From Madurella fahalii (lineage: Eukaryota; Ascomycota; Sordariomycetes; Sordariales), in assembly GCA_029876055.1 (NCBI GenBank), contig CM056878.1, positions 1,426,001-1,490,000 of the forward strand: a stretch of DNA of 64,000 nucleotides. Reading direction: 5' to 3'. Each line of letters begins with the position of its first letter. Position 1 is the first letter of the stretch. The notes under the pieces are model-generated. The model was given only the letters and a program-made list of their open reading frames with translations. It was not told the origin of the DNA and ran no database searches. The position numbers and the translations under genes were made by a program. This document shows positions 33,187 to 44,984 of the stretch, one piece after another.

Positions 33187-35831
33187 TTTGTTGAAGAGGG
33201 CCGGCTGCGGAATTTCTATCCAGATCGGGCCTTTAACGATCTGAACTTCTGACGTTGCTTGGTTGAGGCGCCTCCATTTGCTAGGGGCGCGGTAGTTTCT
33301 GGTGGTCACATTGTGTGACTTTCCAATAATCTTCGCGTGCATCCCTGGGATAGTCGACGGCCCAGCCCCGCTCGGCGGCAGCCAGACTGTGCCAATAGCG
33401 GCCTCGGCTGCAGCAGCCGATATCGATAAGTCGGGTCTCAGTTTAATTGGTCCGACAGCACCCCTTCCTGACCTCTCGTTCCTCGTAAATCAGAGAGCAG
33501 AATGCTCGACCGGCCTGGAATCGTGCGGCGGACGAAAGGGCTCATTTGCATCCCAAGAAATCACTTCTGGGCATGCACCGACATCCTTTCCACCACGAAG
33601 CCAACGTCGGGCCCGCCTTCGGTTTATATTACCGGACCACGGCGTGGGTGCTCTCGATTCGACGGGTTTCAGGCAGCTACAGCCTGTAGATCAAGCAGCC
33701 TGTTGTTATGCCTTGGGCTCGTAGTTCCGCCAGTTCAAACCCTTCCGCCCTTGCAGCGATGGTTTGATAAATTAGCCTCAGCAGCAGTTTCTTAAGCATG
33801 TAAGGATATTTTGCCCATCCGTTGTAGTGGTCTCCGGGCTTTCGACCGGAATGTCCATGCAACCCGACGGGATCGGATTCAACGACCGCTGGCGTGCATC
33901 TCACCTAACATATCTTAATGGCAAAGATATTGCGGCGCAGGCCGGCTCGAATGTCTTGGTCGGCTCGGAAGTCCATGAGATTGGTGTTCCAGTACATCGA
34001 TCTGGTGGAACTAGCCAAGTTGATGCCACCTGCGACACTCAAGTGGTTTCCAGAAAGAGAAATCAGGGTTTGAAGCAGACGCCTTCTCAAGTCAGCTAAA
34101 CCTTAAGGATGATCCAGCAAGCAGAACCGGATGCAACCGGATAGGTCTCCCGGAAGTACCTCACCTTTCCATAACACGCTCTCTGGTCTATGTAGGCACC
34201 CGTTGTCGGGGATTCAAAGGGACAAGGTTGCACATTTATCAATAGCCCCCCTAACCATAGACAATTAGCATGATGTCCATAAAACTATGGTGGTACCTTG
34301 GACACTAATACTATAAGGCACATTGGCAAAAGATCGTGTCCAACCCTCTCGGACTTCTGCAAAACGTTTTAGACTCTTCATAGGAGTCTTCCCGAGCCAA
34401 GCCCGCTCAACTTGAGTTACAAGGGGATAATGGACGACTGCACTACGGATTTCTCCGAACGCTTTCTTTGCTACGCCTCTGTGATGTGAGGTCTCGGAAA
34501 ATAACACTGGGCACTCGCATCGTCTGCTAATAGCGACACTCATGGGCTGTAATACCATCGCTTCATGAAGAATTTGTACTGCGCTGCCAGCACCCATCAG
34601 GATACGGAAGGTATCCTGGCGTGACACTTTTGCTCGTCAAATCATTATTTCACTTTCCCCCAAACCCCCTTGAATCCCACTAACTGCTCAAACTAGGGGA
34701 TTACACGATTGTAACGTATCTTGTAGAGCTAGCCCTCTTTTTCCCCCTCGATCACCCCCCAAAATAAAGACGCTAGCAAAACCGCCATTGAAACTGTCCA
34801 CAGTACTTTTGTCGTTCTCCATGGCCTTCACAATTCTCATGATCGCTTACCATGAAGCCGATACCACCATGGAAGAATCCAAGCCTAATTTGGGAAATAC
34901 TCTCCTACCTCTCTTCTGGAAACGTCCGGTCAACGCCTCCCATTAATCCATACACGCCGAGATCCATCGTACCCTAAATACCCCCGCGCCTGACGAACGT
35001 CTTGCACAGGTCAGTTGCAGCATTGCCATGATAGATTTAGATGGCGCAAGGCTCTAGGAGGGATCAAAGGCTGGCGACAACACGAACGCGACGCCCACCA
35101 TGGTCTTCGCTGATCTCCGGGCCAGCGTCGCCTACAACGCCATTGCCAAGCCAGTCTTTGCGGATCGAACTGCGTTCGGGGCATTCCCCTATCTCTTCCT
35201 TCTAGGTTCAAGAAATTCAAGTTTTCCCCAGAAGTTCACCCTTTACCTACAATGCCAAGGTTCTGATTGCTCCCTCCCAAATCAAGGGACTCTTTTTTTG
35301 GTTTTGCATATTGTATGAACAGGCACTTTGCAGTCACACAACTTATTTCTTTCTACCGAGAATGTACCTGTGAGCTCTATGTAAACATGAATTTGACGTC
35401 TAACTAGCATTGTGTTGCTATTCCTCTAGTGATTATAACGATTACCTTGACTAGAGGACAAAGACCGTTAACATTAAAGCGCACTTTAATCCGAAATGTA
35501 CAGTATTGACAAGATAATAATGTGGAGTAGACATTTGTTGGCGCTGGTGCTTGATGCGGCTCGGCACAAGTACCCCGGCCTGCCAGGGACCGAGTAGAGA
35601 CGGCAGCTGGCCAATAACAGGATAATACACTTGCTGCTACAGGAAGGCGGTGAAGTATCCACTCTCTAACCAGCCCACTTACCCCGCGATTCTGCCGTGA
35701 TAAACCTACAGGAGACCCACCATTTCCACCACAGCTACCGACTTTTTTCGCAACTTCACCCAGCCCGATCTTAAAGTGAAATTCTGCGGCTGCGAGTGAT
35801 AGAGCATTGGCAGCACACTTTTCGGTCTAGG

Positions 35832-35873
35832 AAAAAAAAAATAAAAATAAAAAAATAAACATAAAATAAAAAT
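35832..35873 (+). repeat. A-rich low-complexity tract
   Basis: An imperfect run of A with interspersed T, about 40 nt, upstream of PUS7. Confidence 0.85.
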
Positions 35874-36177
35874 TCAAGGTAGGCCACTTTTCTTTTTCAT
35901 TCCATACAACCTTTCAGACCGAGACCACTTTCTATGTGTCTCTTGCCTTTTCCCGATTCCTGTGTGGCCGTTGCTGTTGACTGACCCCAACTTCACCTGC
36001 AGGTGCAGCACGGTACGGTCTACAAAAGGCATCCACTCGCCCTACATTTCCTCTCCAAACACATCACACTTACTTTTACATTGCGACTTCCACACGCCGT
36101 CCTTCTTTCATTTTCCCTCCTCCCCGTCCTAAACACCTCACAGATCTGACCTTGAACCCCAGGTCACTGTACAAAAG

Positions 36178-36195
36178 AAAAAAAAAAAAAAAAAA
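36178..36195 (+). repeat. Poly-A run upstream of the PUS7 start
   Basis: Eighteen A residues lie about 80 bases before the PUS7 start codon. This could be a nucleosome-excluding element or simple slippage. Confidence 0.85.
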
Positions 36196-36277
36196 GGCAA
36201 TTGCCACATTCGGTATTGTCCAGGGTTGATCGCAGCCCATTCGCGACCCGCGGCCGCTTTCGCTCGCTTCGCCCAAC

Positions 36278-39200
36278 ATGTCTCAGCGTCCTGGCACTCA
36301 TGTGCCCTCGGTACGCGCTGAAACTGAGAAGAGTCTTGGTATTACCCAGCGTTCTGCTGCAATCAACTTTGCCTGGTCTGGCGATATCCGTAAGCGGTAA
36401 GTCTTTCTGCGATCTGCGCCCTGCCATGTTAAGATAGCCGCTAATTCGCGCCAGTTACACCGACTTCCTCGTGAATGAGATTTTGAAGGACGGCACTGTT
36501 CTCCATCTCTGGGACTATGAAGAAGACAAACCCGATGCCCAGGTGCAGGTTCGTACACATTCTTCTGTCACAAATGGGTCGCTCTAACTGAACTATTTAA
36601 CAGAATCACAGCGATCGCAATGTCAACACTGGCCATTCTCGCAAACAGGACAACAACACAGATTCCAAACCAGACAACAAGCCACAAGTCCACCCAATCT
36701 CTGAAGACGATCGCAAGATCCTCACAGGTTTGATCGGCGAGACTCTTGCCCAGAAGCTGATCGACTTCGATGAGAGGGTCCAAGCCAAAGTGGCACTTGC
36801 CCCTGAAGACCGCAGCGTTGTTTTTGACGCCATTACTGATCGCGGGGAGCGGGCCAAGGTCCACCAGGTTCGTCACCCCGCCCCCTTCGCGACCGTATAA
36901 TAGAGCTCTGTTGACGTGTCGTAGGAAATCCGCCGCATCTTCAATTCCCGCATTGAGACGGGTGCTGACACGAATGGCATCATCACCGCGACTGCCCAAC
37001 AGTGGGCCGTCAATCGTCGGGTTGCTGGCCAGAGCCATGGATCTCGACGTGACAATAACCGCTCTCGTGACCAAGCCCTGAGCTTCTCGCAGCTCGGTGG
37101 TGAATACCTTCACTTCACTTTGTACAAGGAGAACAAAGACACCATGGATGCAATCAACACGATTGCACGCCTTCTCAAGATCAAGGCTTCCAACTTCGGC
37201 TTTGCCGGTACCAAGGATCGCCGTGCCGGCACTGTCCAGCGCATCAGTGTCCTCCGCCAAAAGGCTTCCAATCTGATCTGGCTGAATTCGCGTATTCCCA
37301 ACGTCAAGGTCGGAGACTTTGAGTACTCCAAGACTCCACTCCAACTCGGGCAGCATGGTGGAAACGAATTCGTCATAACGCTCAAGAACTGCTACCCCCT
37401 CGGCGGCAACGACTGCTCTGTCGCACAGCGCATGAAGATGATTCAGCAGTCCGTCGAGTGCGGCCTCGCCTATCTCAAGCACCATGGCTACATCAACTAC
37501 TTCGGCCTCCAGCGCTTCGGGACCTACTCCATTGGCACCCATTTGCTCGGCATGAAGATCTTGAAGGATGACCTCGAAGGCTTCATTGACGATATCTTGC
37601 ACGTCGACGACCATCTCATCCAGGAGGTTTTCAACAATACACCCCAGACCTATGGTCCCGGAAAAGACCTTCAAAGCAACCGTGACGACTACAATCGCGC
37701 CCGTGCCATTACTACATGGAAGACAAGCAAGAATGCGGACAAGGCTCTCGAGCACCTTCCCAAGCGCTTCAGCTCCGAGGCTGCCATCATCCGCCACCTT
37801 GGCAAGAGCCCGAAGGACTTTACTGGAGCCATTCTGAGCATCACCCGGGGTATGCGCATGATGTACATTCACGCCTACCAGTCGTACATCTGGAACTTCG
37901 TTGCCAGTCGTCGTTGGTCCAAGTATGGAGACAAGGTCATCGAAGGTGACCTTGTGTTGATCTCCAGTGGCCGTCGACATGAGGCCCCCGATGGCGAGTT
38001 CAACGCCTACGACGACTACGATGACGACAACGTCTATGCTCAGGCGCGCGCTTTGACAGCTGAAGATGTCGCCAGCGGACAGTATACCATCTTTGACATT
38101 GTCTTGCCCACTCCCGGTTATGATGTCATGTACCCTCGCAACGACATCGGCGAGTATTACGTCGAGTTCATGGGCAAGGAGGAGAACGGCGGCCTGAATC
38201 CTTACGAGATGCGCCGCAAGCAGCGCGAGTTCAGCTTGAGCGGCAACTATCGTCCTCTCATTGGACGTTTCATCGGCGAGCCCCAATATGCCATCCGCGC
38301 GTACTACGATGATCTCGAGCAGATGTATCCTACCGATCTCGACTTTGCCAATCATAAGAAGGCCGCAGCGAAGGAAGCAAACAAGTCGTCTGTCGGCCGC
38401 TGGACTCATTTTGCCAAGAATGCCGCGGCATACGATGAGGCGATGGCTGCTGAACGCCGCCGCAGGGCCGACGAAGAGCCGCCTTCGGAGAGCGTCGCGG
38501 TCACCAACGAGACCTGGGTCCAGACTGGAATCGATGGCAGTGCCAAGCGCGTTAAGCTCGCGCGTCACCATCAGCACATCAGAGACCAGCCGGGCAATGA
38601 GCTGTCTCATGGACAGGCTTCTCCTACCACGCCAACTTTGCACAGCGACAAGCCCGACCTTGTCATGGCAGATGCCAAGACCACGTCCCCCCATGTCGGC
38701 AGCGGTGCATCTCTCGCCGGCAACACGCAGGACACATCTCCCCGCATGGTCACGGATTCCGATCTGATCCCCATGATCCCCATCCCCGAGGGCGCCATTC
38801 CTACTTCTGGTGTCCGCGGCGTGTCTGATACTTACTATGCGTCCATTGGCAAAATGCCAAGTTTTACCGCTCTTACCTCTGTGCTTTCCGTGGAAGCCAA
38901 CACGCAAGCGACCGCGGATGGCGGTGCCGCTTCACAGAGCCAGCAACCTGTCCATGGGTCTCTTTACCAGGAGCACAAGCCGGAATCATTCGATTTACAC
39001 GGTTTGTACGGCACGCACCTGCCGCACCTCACGGCCTCGTCCATGTACACCGCCAATGGCCGGGCCAACAACGTTGTCAAGGACACGGAGCACGTCAATG
39101 GCAAGAATGCTTCGAGCGAAGCCAGATTGGTCAACAACATCGTGCTGCCCGAATTCCGGTCCGCATCGCCCAATCCGATCTCGTCGGTGGGCAGTACCAT

Positions 39201-39321
39201 TGATGAGCAAGCCATCGATCCGAACGCGCGCAAGATTGCCGTGATCCTCAAATTCCAGTTGAAGGCTAGCAACTATGCGACTATCGTGCTCCGTGAGCTC
39301 ATGGGCACGACAGTCGAGTAG
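36278..39321 (+). CDS. PUS7: PUS7, TruD-family RNA pseudouridine synthase
   Basis: There are four exons: 36278-36396, 36455-36548, 36604-36867 and 36925-39321. They give 957 residues. Pus7 modifies U to pseudouridine in tRNA (position 13), U2 snRNA, 5S rRNA precursors and mRNA. GITQRSAAINFAWSGDIRKR followed by YTDFLVNEI is the family's N-terminal signature. The catalytic aspartate is Asp257 in FGFAGTKDRRAGTVQR. Later motifs are NCYPLGG, YINYFGLQRFGTYSIGTH and MRMMYIHAYQSYIWNFVASR. The final strand-helix of the fold, RKIAVILKFQLKASNYATIV, comes only at about residue 926. It is split off by roughly 300 low-complexity residues rich in Ser, Thr, Pro, His and Asp. All three introns are short with clear sites. 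The chosen start is the first Met of the conserved N-terminus. Confidence 0.95.
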
Positions 39322-40956
39322 TGTGTCTTGGCTCGCATTTATTGCTGATGGCCTCGGATGTATCACCAAAGGCCATGGACACAGCAGGATGTTGTCTCAA
39401 CCAATCCTTCTCATCTCAAGCAGTACAATCTGTCCTTTCGGTTCTGGATCTCCATTGATTGCATCTGGCACCTCTTGTTGACCTTATTTCGTCCGGCCGA
39501 GCATATTACTGCTCTGAAACGGCTACCTCGTCACTACTCTGAACCGAGCGCTATCTAGGCTCGCTGGCTACGCATTTCAGCGTCTTTCCTCTTCTTTTGT
39601 TCTTTTCATTCATTCTGCGACTTTCTCCACACCCGAGAAAATTGGCTTTCGCCATTTGGGAGCTTATTATGACAGTTAAACGCGGTGAGGATTACCCCGG
39701 CACGGATTGTGCTCCGCTGATGGCAACTTACTCTTTGGAGAATGTTGCTGTATGCATGAGGCGCCGGTGGACGCTGCGCGGATTGCCCCATCTCGGGGCT
39801 ACTTTTTATCTGGGAGCTTGTATGTATGTACCGACGTGGCAAGCGGAGAAAAGGGATCTGCTTTGCAAGTGGCTGCCATTAAATTGGTGGCTCGCACATA
39901 TGCATGGGACATGGCATCATCTGGAAGTTGGGGTCAACCCGGTATCTGGTCTTCTCATCGTGAATTGCTCTTTTGGCGTTGATTGTACAGGGGAGGGAAC
40001 GGGATGATACCATGACGGACACTTGAGATACCCCTTTGCGGACGGTAGATAGGTTATGTACGAAATTATGTTTTAGGCCGGGCCTAAGTAATTGATCCTT
40101 TGATGGCATTCCTGGTGCAGCGTAATGTTTGTTGTTCGGTTCGGTCCATGCAACTGTTATTGGCACTCATACTAGTACCTCGCACGAAGTTCGAACCTCC
40201 TGGATATTCCAGTCACGGTGTACGGAATCGAAACTTCAGTTGCTCTTCGAAACCCAATCTTGCTTCTTCAATAGGTCCTGCCTCCATGTGGACCGTAGAC
40301 TTCAAACCAAGAAGTATTATATATGATCTGAGCAGTATGATTGAGTCCGCTGCCACACACACCAAGGGTTCCACACAGAGCCTGCCTACCCTCCCAAATT
40401 CTCCCATACCCCCCCGCCCAAAAGACCATCCAGCAAAAATAACCGCTATCCAGACCCCTTTCTGGTTCCCGCCCGCGCCCCATAAGTCCAGTCTCGCGGT
40501 ATCTGACTTTAAACTGATACAGAACTGCAGTCATTCAAACCTTGCTTCCATCTGCCGTCCCCGCCCAAGCTTCAGGATAATAGCTTCCCACTTCTCCCTG
40601 CACCTCCGCACAAGAGGGATTCTTACGCTAAAAGGTGTCTTCAGTTTCCAACTTCTCGCCAGTGACAGTGGTGCCGATACAGGTGTTGATGTCGATGTAG
40701 TCGATAATGATGATAATGGAGATGTGCCCGTATTGTCTATTGATGTTGGCTGCGGTGTAAAAGGTGCAAATCGTTCTAGTACGACGAACCAACGAAGCGA
40801 TGACGGTGACATCTCCTAGGGTGCCGTCTCCCATCCTACGTCACCCATTGCTGTCACTTTTCCCATTGTGGCGGTCGTGCCGATCAGTGGCGGGTTGCCG
40901 TCATCTCCCCGTTGTCTTCCGTTCAGCTCACGCTCAACTAGGCCACATCTGGGATT
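39322..40956. other. Convergent 3' intergenic region, PUS7 / MKK1
   Basis: No gene is supported. A plus-strand open frame of 239 codons at 40100-40819 has no motif or biased composition. Minus-strand frames also cross the same place, so I treat it as chance. Confidence 0.5.
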
Positions 40957-42635
40957 CTATGCCTTCTGAGTTGAACCCTGGGCCTGGGGCGCCTGCTCGT
41001 CCCAGCCCCAAACCTGCGACAGATAGCGAGCCATATTGACACGTTTGGAGCGCATTTCCACCATCCATGGGTGCTCTAGCATGCGCCAGGGGCTGGCCCG
41101 GCGGCTGGGGTCTTTCTCGAGACTGATGCGAAGTTAGCCTGATGATGAAGAAGAAGAAACGAGGACAGTTGGGAACACATACCAGCACTCGATAAAGTAC
41201 TTGAACGAGTCGGTCCAGAAAATGTTGGCGTCGGGTTCATCCTTGAGCGTAGGGATGGGCTGCCGGACAATGTAGGTTAGAAGGTCGATGAGACCAGCCC
41301 GAGGCTGCATCTCTGTTCCATCGGCGGGGAAGGGGAAGCGGTGTTGGGCAACTTCGAGCAATGTGACGCCGGTAGACCATACGTCAGATGTGATGGTGTA
41401 AGACTGGCCGGTAATGCGTTCCGGTGCCATGTAATAGCTGGTACCGATGAAGGTGTTGGCGTCGCCCTTGGTGCCGAACTCGCCAGATACGCCAAAGTCG
41501 CAGAGCTTCACCTCGCCGTTGCGGCAAAGAAGGATATTACTGGGCTTGATGTCGCGGTGGATAATCTTCTTGCTGTGCAGGTACGTCAGACCGCGAAGAA
41601 CGCCCTCGGCAATCTTGCCCAAGACTTTCTCGCCCGTCCGTCCGCCAAGACGCTTGACTTCCTTGTAGATGCTGTCCAGTGACCCGCCCTCGCAGAACTC
41701 CATGGCGATCGAGATGGTAGCTGTTGAGGGGTCGGGGAAAGCACCGTAATACCGGCAGATGTGTTCTGAGGCACACCCCTTGTTGAAGCCCAGCTCGCGG
41801 AAAATCTGTCTTTTGACGTGGGGGTCGGGATTTGTCGTGATTACCTGGATCGATGTCAGTAAAAACACCCTCTTGTCGACGGGGAGAGGTTCGGGTAGCT
41901 GCGTCCACGCACCTTAAGGGCAAACACAGTGTTGCCGCCCTTCAGTTTGCATTTTGTCACGGCACCTCCAGCACCCTCGCCCAGGCTCCCGAGCTCGATG
42001 ATCCTTTTCTCCATGGCCACGATCCGCCAGCCCTCATCATCCAGGTCTTCCACGTCCGATGCCCTCGCCTTCTCCAGACTGAGCTTATCAAAGCTTTCCA
42101 AACCGTGTAAACTGCCCTCACGCTCCATCCCAACACCTTCGCTCGCATTCGAATACAGCGACCCGACGGCCGAAACGGGATCCGAGGTACCCGTCTGTCT
42201 TGTTGACCCGATGCCATATTGGCTGGCAAAGGAAAGAGCGCTAAATTGGGAGCCGGCGCTGGTTGGGTTGCTGGCGCGGCCGTCGAGCGGCCCGAAGCTG
42301 CCGCTTCTGCTGTGGGCGGCGCTACTTTCGCTGCCACCACTAGCGCTCTGCTGGCTCAACGCCTTGATCGGTTGTTCTTGCGGTGCTACGGTGCTTCCCA
42401 TAGGGGTAGCAAGGTGAAGGGTGGGCAGGGCCGGGCGACTAGGAGGCGCCCCCGCATTCCCGACCGGCTTGACGTTGGGAGACGGAGGGATAGCGAGACC
42501 GAGACGTGGGGCGCGGCCGCCGGGGCGAGAGCCGGGGATGGCTGGACGGAGAAGCGGGGCGGGGGCCGGCGACATTGCGGGAACCGGCGATGGTGATTGT
42601 TGTGGGAGTTCGAGTGCGGGGTTTGACGGCTTCAT
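40957..42635 (-). CDS. MKK1: Cell-wall-integrity MAP kinase kinase (Mkk1/Mkk2, MEK-1 type)
   Basis: There are three exons: 42635-41913, 41844-41183 and 41122-40957. They give 516 residues. The enzyme is the dual-specificity kinase between the Bck1-type MAPKKK and the Slt2/Mpk1-type MAPK. The first ~190 residues are a Pro/Ser-rich disordered regulatory region. The kinase domain has the P-loop GEGAGGAV and the invariant Lys241 in FALK, the last codon of its exon. The catalytic loop is KIIHRDIKPSNILL with Asp339, followed by DFGVSGEFGTKGDANTFIGT, which holds the Ser/Thr activation sites. FPADGTEMQPRAGLIDLL and the tail SKRVNMARYLSQVWGW are typical of fungal cell-wall MAPKKs rather than Pbs2 or Ste7 types. 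The N-terminus is uncertain. A small upstream exon starting at 42960 could add 15 residues. Confidence 0.93.
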
Positions 42636-44770
42636 TGTATTCCAACACGCAACGGTCAGCGACATGCCCCAAGAGAAGACAAGCCAGGTTTTGATGATGC
42701 TTTTCCCCGTTAGACCCCCCTTGGGGTGCGATCCTTCAGACGGTATCCACTCGTCGCCTGACGGGGAGCTCCAGGGACAAAGAGCAGGGCAGAACCGACG
42801 AAGGCAATCACGAGAGCACGAGGCGTGCAGAGAAACCGAGAGTTACAACTGGGGACCTGCAGACGCGAGAAATGCGTGGAATCGGTGTGAAGTTCAAGAG
42901 GAAAAAGTCTCATACCATGGATGCAGCGACCTCGCCGCTTTGGTTCTCCGAGGTGGCCATTGGGGCCTGGTGGTGCGTGGGTTGCGGGCCAGGCTCCTTC
43001 GCTGTCCACCAGCGACTGGATACGGCAAACTACCTAGTCCGGTCCGCAGACAAACAGGGCGGGATGCAGTGGGATATCCAAGGTTGGCTGGGATAATAGG
43101 CCCGAAGCGACAAGCTGACCAGCGAAGCCCGAACCCGATGGATGGGGGTCGTCGAACTGGATGCAGCAGCAACTGAGTGTGCTGTAGTACAGTACCTGTA
43201 AAGAGCGATGGATGATGTGAGGACGGGCAGTGGCCTGATGGATGTAACGGGCGCGAAGGAGTGATGGGAGCTGTTGCTGCTAAGGCCTCGCGGGACGGGA
43301 ACTGAGTGAGATCAGAGCCGAGATCAGGGACGTTATTTGCCTCCTTGGTCCGGCTCAATCGTCGACGGTTGGGAGCGGGAGGATGGTCCTTTGAATCAAA
43401 GCCACCCCTCCAGTGGCCAGGCGCCGGTTCCAGGGGGCCCCTGGTTCCACACTCGAGCGATTGCTCCGGTCCGGCCAATGTGATGGGACGGGATCAGGGG
43501 GCCTTGGCCCTGAAAGGCGGGGCGCGGATAAGAACACAGGCCTTCCGATGAGTCGGGTTGGTGGACCCGGACAGCCCAGACGGCGCAAATGATGGGCTTT
43601 CACCTGAACGGGGGAGCTCGATTGGGAGCAAAATGGAGCGAGTTGTCTGATCAGGGACTGGAGTGGGCAAGGAGCGGGCGATGAGGCAGCTGAGGCCGGG
43701 CGGCTGCTGCGACAAAAAGGACTCGCTCGGGCACTCTTGGAACCCGGGCACGGTCAAACCAACATGAGAGGCCCGAGGCAAATCAAGAAGCAACACGAGG
43801 ACCAGCTGCCCACGAACATTTTTAAAAGGATTCGAGGGTCCTTGGATCCGAGCTTTGCTGCAGCTGCAAGGGATTGGAAGCCGCCGTAGAGGGAATCACC
43901 TCAACAAACAAGTGCTGGGTTGGCCGGCGCCGCCCTGCAGAAACGGCAGTCTTGATGAAAATGTAACTACCCTCATACCGTGCAAAAGCCTGGCTCCGCA
44001 CTATGTGTCGTAGATCGCGCATCTCAACCAACGATGAGGGACTCTGTGATACCCCATCCTTGCTATAACATGTCACTGGGCTGACGTGAGCGGGAGCGTG
44101 AGCGGGAGTATATGATGCGGGGAAGCTTTGATATTCCCTTGATGGCCTTACAATCTGATTCCCTCATCGATAGGAAATATCGTCGCCTAGATGGAACTGA
44201 TGCGAATGTGCTGTATCGGGCACTTGAGGGCGTGGAATTGCGGTTGGTTTGGGGGGGAATGTGGGGTCCGCCGTAATCTCCAGGAGCAGTAGCAGAGGGG
44301 CACCGATTGAGCGGCGCATCGTGGCGTTGCTGCTGAGCCAGTGGTGTGCACTACCGTGTTCTGGTAGGATGTCAACGACAAGCCTTGTCTGCAGGGTGAG
44401 GAACCATGTTGCATCGCATTGGCCGAGATGTAGGTGTCCGGCCTGGCTGCATGAGAGCTACGAGGAGCCACCACCAAAGGCAGAGACTCATAACAACAAC
44501 GCAAGTCTCGTGCTTGACTGGTTCTGCTGAGAAGCGCTTGGTGGCGGGGACGTCAACCAGCGACTCGAGCTTGAGCCCTGAGCGTGGCACAGTGCACGAA
44601 GCTGGGTGGAGATCAGCAGACTCCCAGGTGCTTTACTTGTGTAGAAAGTGGCTTTTCCCAAGCGCCCGGCTGGTGCATCGCCTGCCTCTAAGCGCCGTGA
44701 TCCGTGGTGGCGGCTCGTTTTGAATTTTGGTGGATCCCGGTTCCCGAACCGAAGCCTCGTTCCACTCACT

Positions 44771-44802
<32 letters not shown>

Positions 44803-44984
44803 ATGCCAGGTGACCCACTTTTTCACGCTTGATCTTCCAACCAAAATTTTTGATGGCAGCAAAAACGGCCATGAATCGACTCTCAAAGGGCCTTCTCAGC
44901 AACCCGACAGGGCTCTCACAGAATTGCATCTGCATGTGCCGCATGGTACGAGGATAGAGACTTGTGCAGATATCTAAGCCAACC
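42636..44984. promoter_or_regulatory. Divergent region upstream of MKK1 and DBP8
   Basis: About 2.3 kb separates the two starts. A possible extra first exon of MKK1 lies at 42960-42916. A CA microsatellite lies on the DBP8 side. No other gene is supported. Confidence 0.5.
44770..44799 (+). repeat. (CA)n microsatellite
   Basis: About 14 CA dinucleotides in a row lie 190 bases upstream of the DBP8 start. Confidence 0.95.

Larger units (their letters stand above)
33187..36277. other. Long divergent intergenic region, alpha-actinin / PUS7
   Basis: About 3.1 kb holds no supported gene. The frames are short and lack motifs. Simple A-rich repeats lie near the PUS7 side. Both flanking promoters should be here, along with long 5' leaders. 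Confidence 0.55.

Noticed and set aside
40150..40200. B-box-like GTTCGAACC
   Set aside because: No A box or cloverleaf stems were found upstream at tRNA spacing.
40100..40819. Plus-strand open frame of 239 codons between PUS7 and MKK1
   Set aside because: No recognisable motif, no signal peptide or codon bias. Overlapping minus-strand frames are of similar quality.
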